Below, one piece after another: positions 50,984 to 58,430 of a stretch of 64,000 bases of DNA (positions are counted from its first letter, which is position 1; every line of letters starts with the position of its first letter). Source of the DNA: a virus. Below the pieces are notes generated by a model that saw nothing but the letters and a program-made list of their open reading frames with translations, did not search any database and was not told the origin of the DNA. Made by a program: the position numbers and the translations under genes. The DNA lies in IMG/VR virus record IMGVR_UViG_3300046787_000138, positions 1 through 64,000 of that record, one strand, 5' to 3'.

Positions 50984-51147
50984 TTCTTTTCTCCTTGTTC
51001 ACGTTGGATTCGTTCAAACTCGTCGTCTTCTGCCTTGGCATCATCCTGCTTTTGCTTGGTTCCCCAAATCAAATCGTAGTTACTGCCGTATTTATTTTGG
51101 TCTGTTGGGCGTTGGGTATCGCCCTTACCTGCTTCTCTGTTACTCAT
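50980..51147 (-). CDS. Small hydrophilic phage protein, 55 aa
   Basis: A short gene found by reading the gap. ATG at 51147 with AAAGGAAAG upstream, and stop in an ATGA overlap with the next gene. The product is polar, with a motif NKYGSNYDLIWGTKQKQ, and ends in EQGEKK. Similar short peptides occur in phages next to the 50690-type gene. Function unknown. Confidence 0.62.
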   Translation of the reverse strand: MSNREAGKGDTQRPTDQNKYGSNYDLIWGTKQKQDDAKAEDDEFERIQREQGEKK

Positions 51148-51428
51148 TTCTTTCCTTTCACACTAACATTGTTAGCACCTGCGGCGCTGAAATAGTTGAA
51201 GTCTCTCGGCTTGAGCGCGAGTTCCTTTTTCTTCTGTAAGTCCAACCGTGCTTGCTCCTTGGAAATCTTTACGGATAGTGACTTAGTCACAGTCTTCAAT
51301 GGCTTTCGGTTGACCTTCAGCTTTTTCTCCTCACGCACTTCACGGTTAGCCGCATGGGTGCGAAAGTCTTTCATCAGGTCAGGCATATACGTCTTCACGT
51401 AGTCGGGGTGGAACGCGTTCACGGTCAT
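51144..51428 (-). CDS. Small basic protein, 94 aa
   Basis: A Lys/Arg-rich protein, with an N-terminal aromatic segment (FHPDYVKTYMPDLMKDF) and a basic coiled-coil region. The C-terminus, ANNVSVKGKK, is encoded across palindromic box 6. It overlaps the next gene by 4 bp. Function unknown; possibly nucleic-acid binding. Confidence 0.65.
   Translation of the reverse strand: MTVNAFHPDYVKTYMPDLMKDFRTHAANREVREEKKLKVNRKPLKTVTKSLSVKISKEQARLDLQKKKELALKPRDFNYFSAAGANNVSVKGKK
51163..51175. promoter_or_regulatory. Palindromic box 6
   Basis: Exact CTAACA-T-TGTTAG. It lies inside the 3' end of the 51144 gene, where the frame reads AAC AAT GTT AGT (Asn-Asn-Val-Ser). Confidence 0.85.
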
Positions 51429-51535
51429 AGGAGGTCCTTAGAGATGAGTTTGTAAAAACCAAACATGAATAGAACAACAATTACAAAAACGACGACACCC
51501 TCAAAGTGCGCGTGTAAAAAATCCCAAAACGTCAT
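51425..51535 (-). CDS. Tiny single-TM protein, 36 aa
   Basis: A short gene read from the sequence. Starts MTFWDFLHAHFEG and has a hydrophobic segment VVVFVIVVLFMFGFY, then a short polar tail. ATGA overlaps on both sides couple it to the neighbours. One of about ten small membrane proteins in the early region. Confidence 0.62.
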   Translation of the reverse strand: MTFWDFLHAHFEGVVVFVIVVLFMFGFYKLISKDLL

Positions 51536-51768
51536 TGCATCGCCCTCAGTTGTGCGAACAAGCCCCAAAACTTGGCGGTCTTCGGGTCTTCCTCACCTGC
51601 ATCCAATGCGTTACACACGCTCTCGGCTTCCTCCACCAATGTCTTCATCACCTCGGCCACGTTCGCACCTTGCTCAAAGCCCATCTCGTAGGCATTGCCC
51701 ATTGCCGTGATGGTGTTCTCATCACAGCCCACACTGCGTAGCAGCGTAGTCATATCGTCTTTTGTCAT
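51532..51768 (-). CDS. Small acidic helical protein, 78 aa
   Basis: A soluble acidic protein without Trp-rich or membrane segments; MTTLLRSVGCDENTITAMG and the helix NVAEVMKTLVEEAESV stand out. The upstream gene's stop is joined to this start by TGATATG. It overlaps the tiny TM gene. Unknown. Confidence 0.65.
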   Translation of the reverse strand: MTKDDMTTLLRSVGCDENTITAMGNAYEMGFEQGANVAEVMKTLVEEAESVCNALDAGEEDPKTAKFWGLFAQLRAMQ

Positions 51769-51769
51769 A

Positions 51770-51901
51770 TCAATCTTTCAAAAGCCATGTTTCTAAAAAT
51801 TCGTTCACTGCTAGGTACACAAAGATGATGCCAATAAACATCACGATGCCCACACCCATCAGCAAGCAAATCAACCCAATGTTTGCCAAGTCGGAGTCCA
51901 T
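51770..51901 (-). CDS. Small TM protein, 43 aa
   Basis: Short gene read from the sequence. After a polar MDSDLAN start there is one long hydrophobic segment IGLICLLMGVGIVMFIGIIFVYL, then a short tail. Stop (GATTGA) is followed by TATG of the next gene. Overlaps the previous gene by TGATG. A membrane peptide of unknown role. Confidence 0.62.
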   Translation of the reverse strand: MDSDLANIGLICLLMGVGIVMFIGIIFVYLAVNEFLETWLLKD

Positions 51902-52107
51902 CACACCTGCTCCTTACTTACGTCACTCACTCGGTAGAGCAACCCCCACCCAAACGTCACGGTGCAGATAAAGTAGAACATTCGGTCGTGTCGCTCCCAC
52001 ATGAACGGGTCGGTGTTCGCCCCCACGATTGCCATGAACGGGTACACCAACATTGCCGCTATCACGAAAGGCGTAGTGCACACCAATATTTCTTTCAGTA
52101 CTTTCAT
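51901..52107 (-). CDS. Two-TM small protein, 68 aa
   Basis: Hydrophobic segments at about 7-28 (ILVCTTPFVIAAMLVYPFMAIV) and 43-58 (MFYFICTVTFGWGLLY), polar ends. Start uses GAGGAAATTCAA as RBS. One of a tight chain of small membrane-protein genes. Unknown function. Confidence 0.65.
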   Translation of the reverse strand: MKVLKEILVCTTPFVIAAMLVYPFMAIVGANTDPFMWERHDRMFYFICTVTFGWGLLYRVSDVSKEQV

Positions 52108-52286
52108 TTGAATTTCCTCACTAAGTTTTTGTCAGCCCACTCGTCAAACTTCTTGTCGGTATGGGCAATCTTGCTAGCATCCTTGGGTGGCGGTGGCTTG
52201 CGTGGTTTAGGCGCGGCCTTCACTACCTTCGGTTTCTCCACTGGCTTGTTAGGCCACGGCGCGTTAGGTGCTAGTACTGTTTTCAC
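52104..52286 (-). CDS. Pro/Lys-rich small protein (GTG start), 60 aa
   Basis: Start GTG at 52286 is chosen because GAGGAG lies 5 nt upstream. A Pro/Lys/Ala-rich, probably disordered region (residues 15-40) leads to a charged C-terminus. Overlaps the HicA-like gene by 23 bp. Ends in ATGA overlap. Confidence 0.58.
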   Translation of the reverse strand: MKTVLAPNAPWPNKPVEKPKVVKAAPKPRKPPPPKDASKIAHTDKKFDEWADKNLVRKFK

Positions 52287-52503
52287 TTTGCTCCTCGTGT
52301 TCTTTTTGTAGTCGGCGATATGCCGACACGTTGTTCTTGATAGCTCTCCAGTCACTAGCACTCTTGGTAATGAACTGGGGTTCAGGGAATTCGGCAAACG
52401 TAATCTTGAAGTGTGAGCCACTGCGGGTTTCCAAGGCAATCACATGGAACCCCGCCTTCTCGTATTCAAGTACCTGCTTGCGTAGGCACTGTGGAATTTT
52501 CAT
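52264..52503 (-). CDS. Small HicA-like RNA-binding fold protein, 79 aa
   Basis: ATG at 52503 is fixed by the ATGA overlap with the small upstream gene and GGGGAG 8 nt before. The middle, FHVIALETRSGSHFKITF, resembles the Gly-Ser-His core of HicA-type double-stranded RNA-binding folds. However, no HicB antitoxin gene lies next to it, so this is probably a phage-type protein of similar fold. Low certainty on function. Confidence 0.58.
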   Translation of the reverse strand: MKIPQCLRKQVLEYEKAGFHVIALETRSGSHFKITFAEFPEPQFITKSASDWRAIKNNVSAYRRLQKEHEEQSENSTST

Positions 52504-52622
52504 TTGCATATCTCCCCGTTCATCGCGCGTTCGTGCAACTTGTCCCACACATCGGGTTCACCAGCAAATAAGAAAGCCAACGCCAGTACGAATACGGCGA
52601 ATACAACATCATCTACTTTCAT
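52500..52622 (-). CDS. Tiny TM protein, 40 aa
   Basis: A short gene read from the sequence, with both ends in ATGA overlaps. The N-terminal MKVDDVVFAVFVLALAFLF is a membrane segment; the C-terminal part (GEPDVWDKLHERAMN) is polar. Similar small proteins occur in phages with this gene order. Unknown role. Confidence 0.65.
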   Translation of the reverse strand: MKVDDVVFAVFVLALAFLFAGEPDVWDKLHERAMNGEICK

Positions 52623-52816
52623 ACGACTATCTTTACCAGTATGCCAACGACTAACAATGTTAGGGCGTAGAGTACGAAGTCATTCCACGTAGGTGCTGGG
52701 CGCTTGTGCCCCTCCCACCATTCACCTAGTCGGTCTTGGGGAAACGCATCATCCAAACTGCGTGGGAAGCATCGGGTTGTAGGCCAACCCTCAAATTTAG
52801 GATTCGGTTTTTTCAT
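52619..52816 (-). CDS. Small protein with C-terminal TM, 65 aa
   Basis: ATG at 52816 follows GGAGGCTGAAG. Residues 10-40 (RCFPRSLDDAFPQDR, GEWWEGH) form a motif I have seen in small phage membrane proteins. The C-terminus WNDFVLYALTLLVVGILVKIV is a TM helix. The TM codons overlap palindromic box 7. Start lies inside the end of the upstream gene. Confidence 0.68.
   Translation of the reverse strand: MKKPNPKFEGWPTTRCFPRSLDDAFPQDRLGEWWEGHKRPAPTWNDFVLYALTLLVVGILVKIVV
52651..52663. promoter_or_regulatory. Palindromic box 7
   Basis: Exact CTAACA-A-TGTTAG, inside the coding region of the 52619 gene. In its frame it reads CTA ACA TTG TTA (Leu-Thr-Leu-Leu). Confidence 0.85.
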
Positions 52817-53621
52817 CTTCAGCCTCCAAAACCAACACAAAAATTTCATCGTTAACTCGGCAACCTATACCAGTTACCATCGCTTCTTTCTCCACCAGCT
52901 TGAGCATACCTAGCTTGCCACGTAGCTCGACGGGTAGAGTCGCATCATCATACAGTTGTACATTGTCACGTATCTTAACAATATATTTACTGTCTGACAA
53001 CACAATCAACGCAGTTCTTTGGTTCTGAAACGCCTTAGTAGTTTCCTCAATGGTCACCATGTCGGCTTTGACATCGTTTAGCTTCTCCATGTGCTCTAGC
53101 ACTACTACATTGTTTGTCTGCTTCAGCCACAGTACGTACTGAATAAAGTTGTCTTTAGCCCATCTATCCAAGCCAGCCTCAATCGGACGCTCATACTCAC
53201 GCGCCCTAACACGGTTACGATGTGCTTGGTTACCCAATACATCCTCGGCCTTCTTCGCGGCATCGTGCATACGCTCGGTCAATGACATGACACCAAAGGT
53301 CTTCTTCACCTTGAGTACTGCCTTATCTACCTTGTCGGTGTGATATGCGTTCTTGCGTTCGCTCTGCATTGCGATTCGGTTGTTGCGTACAAACAACTTG
53401 TGGCTACTGCCATACCACTCCGAGCCGATGTAGCCCAGCGTCTCGGCACCATGCAGTACACGATAAGAACGGAACCCCTCCACCTCGATAGTCCATAGTG
53501 GATTCTTGGTCGCTACTTCCCACGCCAATCGCTTGGCATCAATGTGTAACTCCTCCTCAGCCCTAATCTTTGTGTCCTTACCAAAACGCACGTTGGGCAA
53601 CTTCAACAATTCAATAGCCAT
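52797..53621 (-). CDS. Conserved phage protein, 274 aa
   Basis: Soluble, mixed alpha/beta. An N-terminal beta-rich part (1-95) with YRVLHGAETLGYIGSEWYG, a basic helical part (110-165, KKTFGVMSLTERMHDAAKK) and a C-terminal beta domain. No known catalytic motif. GGAG-type RBS upstream of 53621. Unknown function. The C-terminal 20 bp overlap the next gene. Confidence 0.7.
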   Translation of the reverse strand: MAIELLKLPNVRFGKDTKIRAEEELHIDAKRLAWEVATKNPLWTIEVEGFRSYRVLHGAETLGYIGSEWYGSSHKLFVRNNRIAMQSERKNAYHTDKVDKAVLKVKKTFGVMSLTERMHDAAKKAEDVLGNQAHRNRVRAREYERPIEAGLDRWAKDNFIQYVLWLKQTNNVVVLEHMEKLNDVKADMVTIEETTKAFQNQRTALIVLSDSKYIVKIRDNVQLYDDATLPVELRGKLGMLKLVEKEAMVTGIGCRVNDEIFVLVLEAEDEKTES

Positions 53622-53625
53622 TTCT

Positions 53626-53784
53626 TCACTCCTCTTTCAATAAATCTAACCACATTTGCACTTCGTTGTGCTTCAGCCATTTCTTCAACACTTTGCCGTC
53701 TCTCCAACACCAAATATAGAAACGGTTTTTCTTCCCCCGTTCATGACGTAAGGCGAGGTAGTCTCCTGCTAGTTTCACCATCAT
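53626..53784 (-). CDS. Small basic Trp-rich protein, 52 aa
   Basis: A short gene read from the sequence, with AAGGAG upstream of tandem ATGs at 53784. Strand-turn pattern: LAGDYLALRHER, then FYIWCWRDGKVLKKWLK and an acidic end LLKEE, whose GAGGAGTGAAGAAATG supplies the next ribosome-binding site. Unknown. Confidence 0.62.
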   Translation of the reverse strand: MMVKLAGDYLALRHERGKKNRFYIWCWRDGKVLKKWLKHNEVQMWLDLLKEE

Positions 53785-53791
53785 TCACTCC

Positions 53792-54646
53792 TTACCATTC
53801 AAACTTCTGCAAAATCGCATCGACCTTGTTCTTCATCGTTTCACGAACGTGAGAACTCTCTTTGATTGTTTCAATGTCAGCACCTAACATTGTTAGCTCT
53901 AACTGCTTACGAGCATCCTCCAGCTTGGGGTCGTTCGTAATGTTCATCTTGTCCAGCAAGCCGCACAAGTCCACAGCATTAGTCACGAGCGAGTCGTGGT
54001 AGCGCTTCTTAGACTCCTCGCCATCCTCGTCTTTCAACTTCTCAGACATGGCAGTAAGTACGGTGTGCAGTCGCTCCCAAGGTGTACGCATAGCCTCGGC
54101 CAGTCGCTCGTCGAACTTGGCTTCGTACTGTGCCTTCATCTCATCTAAGTCATGCGCTGATATGTCCAAGCGAAAGTCACCAGACTCAGGAATGGGGTCA
54201 ATCGCCATACGGAAACCAAACTTCTCTCTAACATTTGTTAGGTCAGGGTAATCAGTAGCGCGATACATCGTGCCAAGGTGCGTCTGTGCCTCGCTCACCA
54301 ACTGTGGATACGCAATAAAGAAGTTGTTGCACATCTGCTTGAACTGCGCCTCGTAGTTATTCATCGTCTGCTTGTACTCCATGAACAACTTAGTCGGCAA
54401 CAGTCGCTGGCCCTTGTCAGCCCAAGGCATCGTGTGCTGATTGTGGTAGAGACGGATTCGTGCGGCTAATTTTTCTATATCCTTCCTCAATGAGGTTCCC
54501 GCAAACAGATTCTTCCGCGTCTGTGACGCATCACGCACCGCTGACGCATTGGTGTTTACTGTCTCGGTCATCTCTCGGTCAACCTTGTTGGCTGGCCACA
54601 CACTTATGTTCAGTTCCACTAGAACCGCGCTTGATGCAATACTCAT
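53792..54646 (-). CDS. DUF3150-like protein (partner of AAA/VWA pair), 284 aa
   Basis: The N-terminal pattern AVLVELNISVWPANKVDREM and the later HNQHTMPWADKGQRLLP match my memory of DUF3150 proteins, which occur beside MoxR-type ATPase and VWA-type genes in phages and plasmids. Mostly helical, with no catalytic motif. It contains two palindromic boxes (53884 and 54228) in its coding region. Overlaps the next start by ATGA. The partners are at 56263-57486 and 58627-59691. Confidence 0.7.
   Translation of the reverse strand: MSIASSAVLVELNISVWPANKVDREMTETVNTNASAVRDASQTRKNLFAGTSLRKDIEKLAARIRLYHNQHTMPWADKGQRLLPTKLFMEYKQTMNNYEAQFKQMCNNFFIAYPQLVSEAQTHLGTMYRATDYPDLTNVREKFGFRMAIDPIPESGDFRLDISAHDLDEMKAQYEAKFDERLAEAMRTPWERLHTVLTAMSEKLKDEDGEESKKRYHDSLVTNAVDLCGLLDKMNITNDPKLEDARKQLELTMLGADIETIKESSHVRETMKNKVDAILQKFEW
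53884..53896. promoter_or_regulatory. Palindromic box 8
   Basis: Exact CTAACA-T-TGTTAG inside the DUF3150-like gene, read on the minus strand as CTA ACA ATG TTA (Leu-Thr-Met-Leu). Confidence 0.85.
54228..54241. promoter_or_regulatory. Palindromic box 9, 14-bp variant
   Basis: CTAACA-TT-TGTTAG with two central bases, inside the DUF3150-like gene, coding for Leu-Thr-Asn-Val. Perfect arms but one extra base at the centre. Confidence 0.7.
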
Positions 54647-54873
54647 TTCACTTCTCCTTCGTTAGATAAAACCATCGCTTCTGTCATTTCAATATACCCG
54701 TGTGTTTTTTCAATCGTGTCGGCTATGTCCTTGTAGTACACCCAGTTCAATAGGCAGCTCCACGTACCATACTCATACACACCACCCAATTCAAAGTTTC
54801 TCATCGCCCCTTCCATATATGAGGCTTGGCTCATCCGTGCCCAGTAGTACCTGCTCAGTTCATTTAACGTCAT
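54643..54873 (-). CDS. Small protein, 76 aa
   Basis: Helical, with aromatic and Met-rich segments (YYWARMSQASYMEGAM) and acidic C-terminus. ATGA overlap with the DUF3150-like gene; overlaps the previous gene by 14 bp. Unknown. Confidence 0.62.
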   Translation of the reverse strand: MTLNELSRYYWARMSQASYMEGAMRNFELGGVYEYGTWSCLLNWVYYKDIADTIEKTHGYIEMTEAMVLSNEGEVK

Positions 54874-55327
54874 CGGCTTTCCCTTTCATATCTAACATCT
54901 TCAACTGTCGTGCAAGACTGCACACTTCCTCTTTCACCCACGCGAACGTGCGGTAGGTATCTCTCATGTGGTGGCTAATGTCCGTATCGGTGTACTGAAG
55001 CATCGTCGCCACCATCTTCGGGCTAAAGTCCCCTGCGTGTGAGCAGTCGAACCCAACCACCCACTCATCCGTCTCTTTGTCTTTCTCCGAGTACGTCAGG
55101 CCACCATGCACCTCAATGCTCCTGTCGTTAAGCCAGTCGTAGTTAAACCCATACGCTGTGTGTCCTCTCGGTATAGCCACGTACCCGTTCAGGTGTCCGA
55201 GCGTAGGGTGTCGCCACACTGTGCACTTGTACCCTGTCAGTTCGTGTGTCCACTCCTCTATGTCGGGCTCTTTCTCCCAAGGTCTGTCGCTTATCAGCAA
55301 CTTCATCTTCTGTTCTGCATCTAACAT
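54860..55327 (-). CDS. Conserved phage protein starting inside a palindromic box, 155 aa
   Basis: The ATG at 55327 is within box 10, with GGAG 7 nt upstream. The protein resembles a widespread phage family: GYVAIPRGHTAYG, then IEVHGGLTYSEK and VGFDCSHAGDFSP. The His and Cys residues in these motifs suggest a zinc or metal site. Function is unknown. The upstream gene stop is also within the box. Confidence 0.75.
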   Translation of the reverse strand: MLDAEQKMKLLISDRPWEKEPDIEEWTHELTGYKCTVWRHPTLGHLNGYVAIPRGHTAYGFNYDWLNDRSIEVHGGLTYSEKDKETDEWVVGFDCSHAGDFSPKMVATMLQYTDTDISHHMRDTYRTFAWVKEEVCSLARQLKMLDMKGKADDVK

Positions 55328-55333
55328 TGTTAG
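55321..55333. promoter_or_regulatory. Palindromic box 10 (stop-start junction)
   Basis: Exact CTAACA-T-TGTTAG. On the minus strand, CTAACAATGTTAG holds the TAA stop of the 55330 gene and the ATG start of the 54860 gene. Confidence 0.88.
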
Positions 55334-55569
55334 TCTCCATCCTTTGCGTTAGTCCATAACATCTTTGCCATAGCCGTAGCTGTGTCTTCGTCGTTGTAGA
55401 TACCCATTGGTTGCTTCTCTCCTTTCAATCCAATGGCGTACTTGTGCGAGTCCATGACGAAGTCGCGTTGCCACTTCACCCAAAACCCAATATGGTTAAG
55501 TTGTAGGTCAATGTTTCTCCACTTCACCTCGTGCTCGTGTTCGTACTTCGGTAGTTGTTGTGCCGCCAT
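55330..55569 (-). CDS. Small conserved phage protein, 79 aa
   Basis: Start ATG at 55569 overlaps the upstream stop (TAATG). Trp-rich, KWRNIDLQLNHIGFWVKW followed by a KYAIGLKGEKQPMGIY strand pair. Its last codons GATGGAGAC carry the GGAG that serves the next gene through box 10. Unknown function. Confidence 0.65.
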   Translation of the reverse strand: MAAQQLPKYEHEHEVKWRNIDLQLNHIGFWVKWQRDFVMDSHKYAIGLKGEKQPMGIYNDEDTATAMAKMLWTNAKDGD

Positions 55570-55793
55570 TACTCCTCCTTCAGTAGTTTCATGTACGCCT
55601 TCATCTCTTTCTCGTTCAACCCCCACGCCACGCGCATCCCATCCTTGCTGTAGATAGTCCACTTCCCATACTTGCGCTTGGAGTAGTAGTCGGGGCGTCG
55701 ATACTTGAGCCACTCCTCGTGGAATACAGCGTCAATCGTCTGGCGCAACGCCTTCGCCATGTCCTCTTTCACTAAGTCTGCTAACGTACTCAT
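55569..55793 (-). CDS. Small protein, 74 aa
   Basis: ATG at 55793 behind GAGGATTGAT. The helix LADLVKEDMAKALRQTIDAV precedes a basic Tyr-rich stretch (YYSKRKYGKWTIYSK) and an acidic end LLKEE that encodes the next ribosome-binding site. Unknown. Confidence 0.63.
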   Translation of the reverse strand: MSTLADLVKEDMAKALRQTIDAVFHEEWLKYRRPDYYSKRKYGKWTIYSKDGMRVAWGLNEKEMKAYMKLLKEE

Positions 55794-55794
55794 A

Positions 55795-56019
55795 TCAATC
55801 CTCGGGCTTTCCCGCCAGCTTGTACATGGCGTAGGTGTCATCGGTAATCATCCGCATCTGTGCGTTGTCCTCCATCGAAAAGATATGGTGCGTCGCGCCC
55901 TCTGCTCCGTTGTACTTGCATCGGTACTTCTCTGCCTTCTCAAATATCTTGGCCACAGTTATCGCGTCCTCGATAGGCATCACCAAATCCCCGTAGGGCA
56001 ACGTAATAATCATCGGCAT
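55795..56019 (-). CDS. Small protein, 74 aa
   Basis: RBS GAGGATTGAT is formed by the end of the upstream gene. Alpha/beta sequence with ITLPYGDLVMPIEDAI, then a His pair and Met-rich part. Ends in KPED, whose codons give the next RBS. Unknown. Confidence 0.63.
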   Translation of the reverse strand: MPMIITLPYGDLVMPIEDAITVAKIFEKAEKYRCKYNGAEGATHHIFSMEDNAQMRMITDDTYAMYKLAGKPED

Positions 56020-56020
56020 A

Positions 56021-56263
56021 TCAATCCTCCTTCAACAATTCAAATATCTTCAACGTACCCTTCAGCCCGTCTTTCGTTAGGAACGGATACACATCATCAT
56101 GCGCATCGGCGATATACCCGTTGGCTCCTCTCGTGTCCAAGAAGACTATGTATAGGTTGTACCTCCACGGCATCCACCACACTCGGCTAACGTGCCACGC
56201 ATACGCACCCGATGGATGGTCTGAGTTCACCATGTACATCTCATGGCAACGAATCTTGGCCAT
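56021..56263 (-). CDS. Small protein, 80 aa
   Basis: Aromatic-rich: AWHVSRVWWMPWRYNLYIVF, then a GYIADAHDDVYPF segment. Start overlaps the VWA gene stop. Ends in KED, giving the GAGGATTGATATG junction to the next gene. Unknown, possibly membrane-associated. Confidence 0.62.
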   Translation of the reverse strand: MAKIRCHEMYMVNSDHPSGAYAWHVSRVWWMPWRYNLYIVFLDTRGANGYIADAHDDVYPFLTKDGLKGTLKIFELLKED

Positions 56264-57486
56264 TAGTCCTCCAAGTAAATTGTTTTGCCGTGGTCAGATA
56301 CCGCGCTTGTGTTGCCACCACTGATGACCCACATAGTCGGCGCTGTCCACTCGTCACCCCAGTTCGGTACGTAGCCGTCGGTCAGCACGATGACTGCCTC
56401 GGGCTTGATGTTCTCGTCACGCAGGTACTTAGACACACAGCTTGGGTCAGTACCACCACCGCCTCGTGGCTTGGTCGAGCTAACAATGTTAAATACCTCG
56501 CTACCTTCGTACTTCTCATGCCCAGCTACATGGCCGTCCCAGTACAGCAAGTCCACGACCTCGGGGTTCACTTCCTCAGCGATTGACTTGACCTCGGACA
56601 AGAACTCGGCAAGCTCAGGCCCACCGATAGAACCCGATGTGTCGATAGCCACAACCAAGTGACCGACCTTCTCGCCAATCATGCTGGGCATATACATACC
56701 TGTGCTGAGGAATCGGCGGTTCACACGACGCCATGAGCTTGTGTCTTTCGCAGAACACGTAGCCTTGACGAACTCGCGCAATACTTCACGCCAGTCAATC
56801 TTGGGTGCAAGTAAGTCTTCCAGCTCTCGGTCGAGCATCCCGCCGCCCTTGCCGATGTTCTTCTGATGTGCAATCAAGCCTTGGCGAATCGCTTGGTCAA
56901 TCTCACGCGCCAGCTCTTGCTTCTCCTCATCGGACAAGCCTTCGGCACCTTCCCAATCATGTTCGTCAAACCCGTCACCGCCACCACCCCCGCCCGAGCT
57001 GTCGTCATCCTTCTGCTCCTGCTTGAGAATGTCGTACACCTGTTTGGTGTTCATGCCACGGAATCGTTCATCGACCAAGCCCATGAAGTCACCCTTCTTC
57101 GCCTTGGGGTGCCCTGTGTCTTCTGCGTAGCGCGGCATAGCGATGACTGACTCGTTCGGGTCTAAGTCCTTGAGCATCAAGTTAATCACGTAGTCCATGG
57201 CTTGGTTGGCCAACTGCGCGTTCTCGGTGTGCAACTTAGTCCACGTTGTAAGGTGGCGGTACATTTTGTGGCCAGCCTCGTGTGCGATGACAAATGCCAG
57301 TTCCCTGTCGCTCATCTTCTTAACGAAGGCGCGGCCATACATCTCGTCGCGCCCGTTGGTACACGCAGTCGGAATGTCGTCACGCACATGGGTCTTGCCC
57401 ACCATCATCACACCTTGGAGTAGTGCGAACTTGGGGTTACGCATTACTGTGATTTTTGCTTTCTGGAGCTTTCTTTCTTCGAGCAT
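56263..57486 (-). CDS. Metallopeptidase-like / VWA-like protein (DUF2201-type), 407 aa
   Basis: Likely partner of the AAA ATPase at 58627-59691. The N-terminal domain has a zincin motif HEAGH (69-73) typical of the putative metallopeptidase part of DUF2201-type proteins. There is a Gly-rich linker (164-170). The C-terminal half is VWA-like with a MIDAS sequence DTSGS (282-286). In related systems a MoxR-type ATPase activates a VWA protein. Box 11 lies in its coding region and box 12 22 bp upstream of its start codon. RBS is GGAGAAATGA. Confidence 0.82.
   Translation of the reverse strand: MLEERKLQKAKITVMRNPKFALLQGVMMVGKTHVRDDIPTACTNGRDEMYGRAFVKKMSDRELAFVIAHEAGHKMYRHLTTWTKLHTENAQLANQAMDYVINLMLKDLDPNESVIAMPRYAEDTGHPKAKKGDFMGLVDERFRGMNTKQVYDILKQEQKDDDSSGGGGGGDGFDEHDWEGAEGLSDEEKQELAREIDQAIRQGLIAHQKNIGKGGGMLDRELEDLLAPKIDWREVLREFVKATCSAKDTSSWRRVNRRFLSTGMYMPSMIGEKVGHLVVAIDTSGSIGGPELAEFLSEVKSIAEEVNPEVVDLLYWDGHVAGHEKYEGSEVFNIVSSTKPRGGGGTDPSCVSKYLRDENIKPEAVIVLTDGYVPNWGDEWTAPTMWVISGGNTSAVSDHGKTIYLED
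56480..56492. promoter_or_regulatory. Palindromic box 11 (one mismatch)
   Basis: CTAACA-A-TGTTAA, inside the VWA-like gene, coding for Asn-Ile-Val-Ser on the minus strand. Confidence 0.7.
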
Positions 57487-57507
57487 TTCATTTCTCCTGT
57501 TGGTTGC

Positions 57508-57520
57508 CTAACATTGTTAG
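57508..57520. promoter_or_regulatory. Palindromic box 12
   Basis: Exact CTAACA-T-TGTTAG, 22 bp upstream of the VWA-like gene start. The ATG in the box opens a small frame encoding MLGNQQEK that ends one base before that gene's ATG. Confidence 0.86.
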
Positions 57521-57527
57521 GGCTTGG

Positions 57528-57893
57528 TTAAAAATCTGAATCAATATTTCTAGACACACGCAACTGATAGTCGGCATGGTCTGAATGGGTTTCTTCCACG
57601 TCGTCACTATCCTCACCAACACGCACGAACTCGTACGCCCATTGGATTTCCTCCTGCTCTGCTAACTCTAGGTAGTTAGACACGAACCTGTTGAACGCCT
57701 TTACTTCAGGCCAGTCGGGGTACCACTTCACATCGTTGTCCTCGAACATGAACCCCATGTAGTACCCGTTGTCTATTGGCCGCAAACAACCCGCCAAATC
57801 CTCGGGAAAGTTTTCTGTCACGTACAGCTTCAGTGCTGGCGCTCTATCCTCGGTGGTGTAGAACACCGCCTTTATGTCACTTCGATAGCCCAT
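57528..57893 (-). CDS. Conserved phage protein, 121 aa
   Basis: Starts MGYRSDIKAVFYTTED, a family found in many phages. A beta strand, then FPEDLAGCLRPIDNGYYMG and KWYPDWPEVKAF. The C-terminal part is acidic. Role unknown. Start overlaps the upstream gene by 17 bp. Confidence 0.7.
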   Translation of the reverse strand: MGYRSDIKAVFYTTEDRAPALKLYVTENFPEDLAGCLRPIDNGYYMGFMFEDNDVKWYPDWPEVKAFNRFVSNYLELAEQEEIQWAYEFVRVGEDSDDVEETHSDHADYQLRVSRNIDSDF

Positions 57894-58101
57894 CGTCTTC
57901 CTCCTCGATTGAATTCAATAACTTACAAATTGCCTCGGCCTTGTCAATCGTCTCGTATGTACCCATACTGATGTTGTCGAACTTGCGCCTGTCGCACACC
58001 TCCCATGCAGTCAGTAGCAAGCCCCCCTTACCGTCATGCTCAGTTACCCACCTAGTGAAGTACCGATGCAGGTACCCCTTCTTGTTTGTCGCTGAGTTCA
58101 T
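57877..58101 (-). CDS. Small protein, 74 aa
   Basis: ATG at 58101 in an ATGA overlap. Contains YFTRWVTEHDGKGGLLLTAWEV-type strand pattern, weakly similar to the next gene's YRCTLIRWVSEKDD part, so the two may be paralogues. Ends with an acidic tail. Unknown. Confidence 0.63.
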   Translation of the reverse strand: MNSATNKKGYLHRYFTRWVTEHDGKGGLLLTAWEVCDRRKFDNISMGTYETIDKAEAICKLLNSIEEEDDGLSK

Positions 58102-58424
58102 GGCGCCCAACCCATGTTCACCACTCGTATCTTCGCCTTGTACTCAGGCTCGGCCTCGCTAATCAACATGAGTAACGCCGCCTTCATTTGGTCAGGGTCG
58201 CTAGTCTCAAGCAATATCTCACGCTTCCTGTCGTCCTTCTCCGATACCCATCGAATCAATGTGCATCGGTACTGTGGGTACTCACCGCTGTTAAACATTC
58301 GAGCCTCAAACGTAACTTGGTAGTTAAACACCATTCTGTGTAGGTACTGAAACATATCCCGAACCTCATCCCACTCGGCAGATATGTCATCCCACCGCCT
58401 CTTGTCTACTTGTGCATATAACAT
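58098..58424 (-). CDS. Small protein starting inside a palindromic box, 108 aa
   Basis: The ATG at 58424 is inside box 13, with GAGG 7 nt upstream. The upstream gene stop lies in the same box. Helical N-terminal half (WDDISAEWDEVRDMFQYLHRM) and a beta-rich second half. Unknown function. Confidence 0.67.
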   Translation of the reverse strand: MLYAQVDKRRWDDISAEWDEVRDMFQYLHRMVFNYQVTFEARMFNSGEYPQYRCTLIRWVSEKDDRKREILLETSDPDQMKAALLMLISEAEPEYKAKIRVVNMGWAP

Positions 58425-58430
58425 TGTTAG
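58418..58430. promoter_or_regulatory. Palindromic box 13 (one mismatch; stop-start junction)
   Basis: ATAACA-T-TGTTAG. On the minus strand the box holds the TAA of the 58427 gene and the ATG of the 58098 gene. Confidence 0.78.

Noticed and set aside
52264-52503. HicA toxin of a toxin-antitoxin pair
   Set aside because: Only a Gly-Ser-His pattern is similar; no HicB partner lies next to it.
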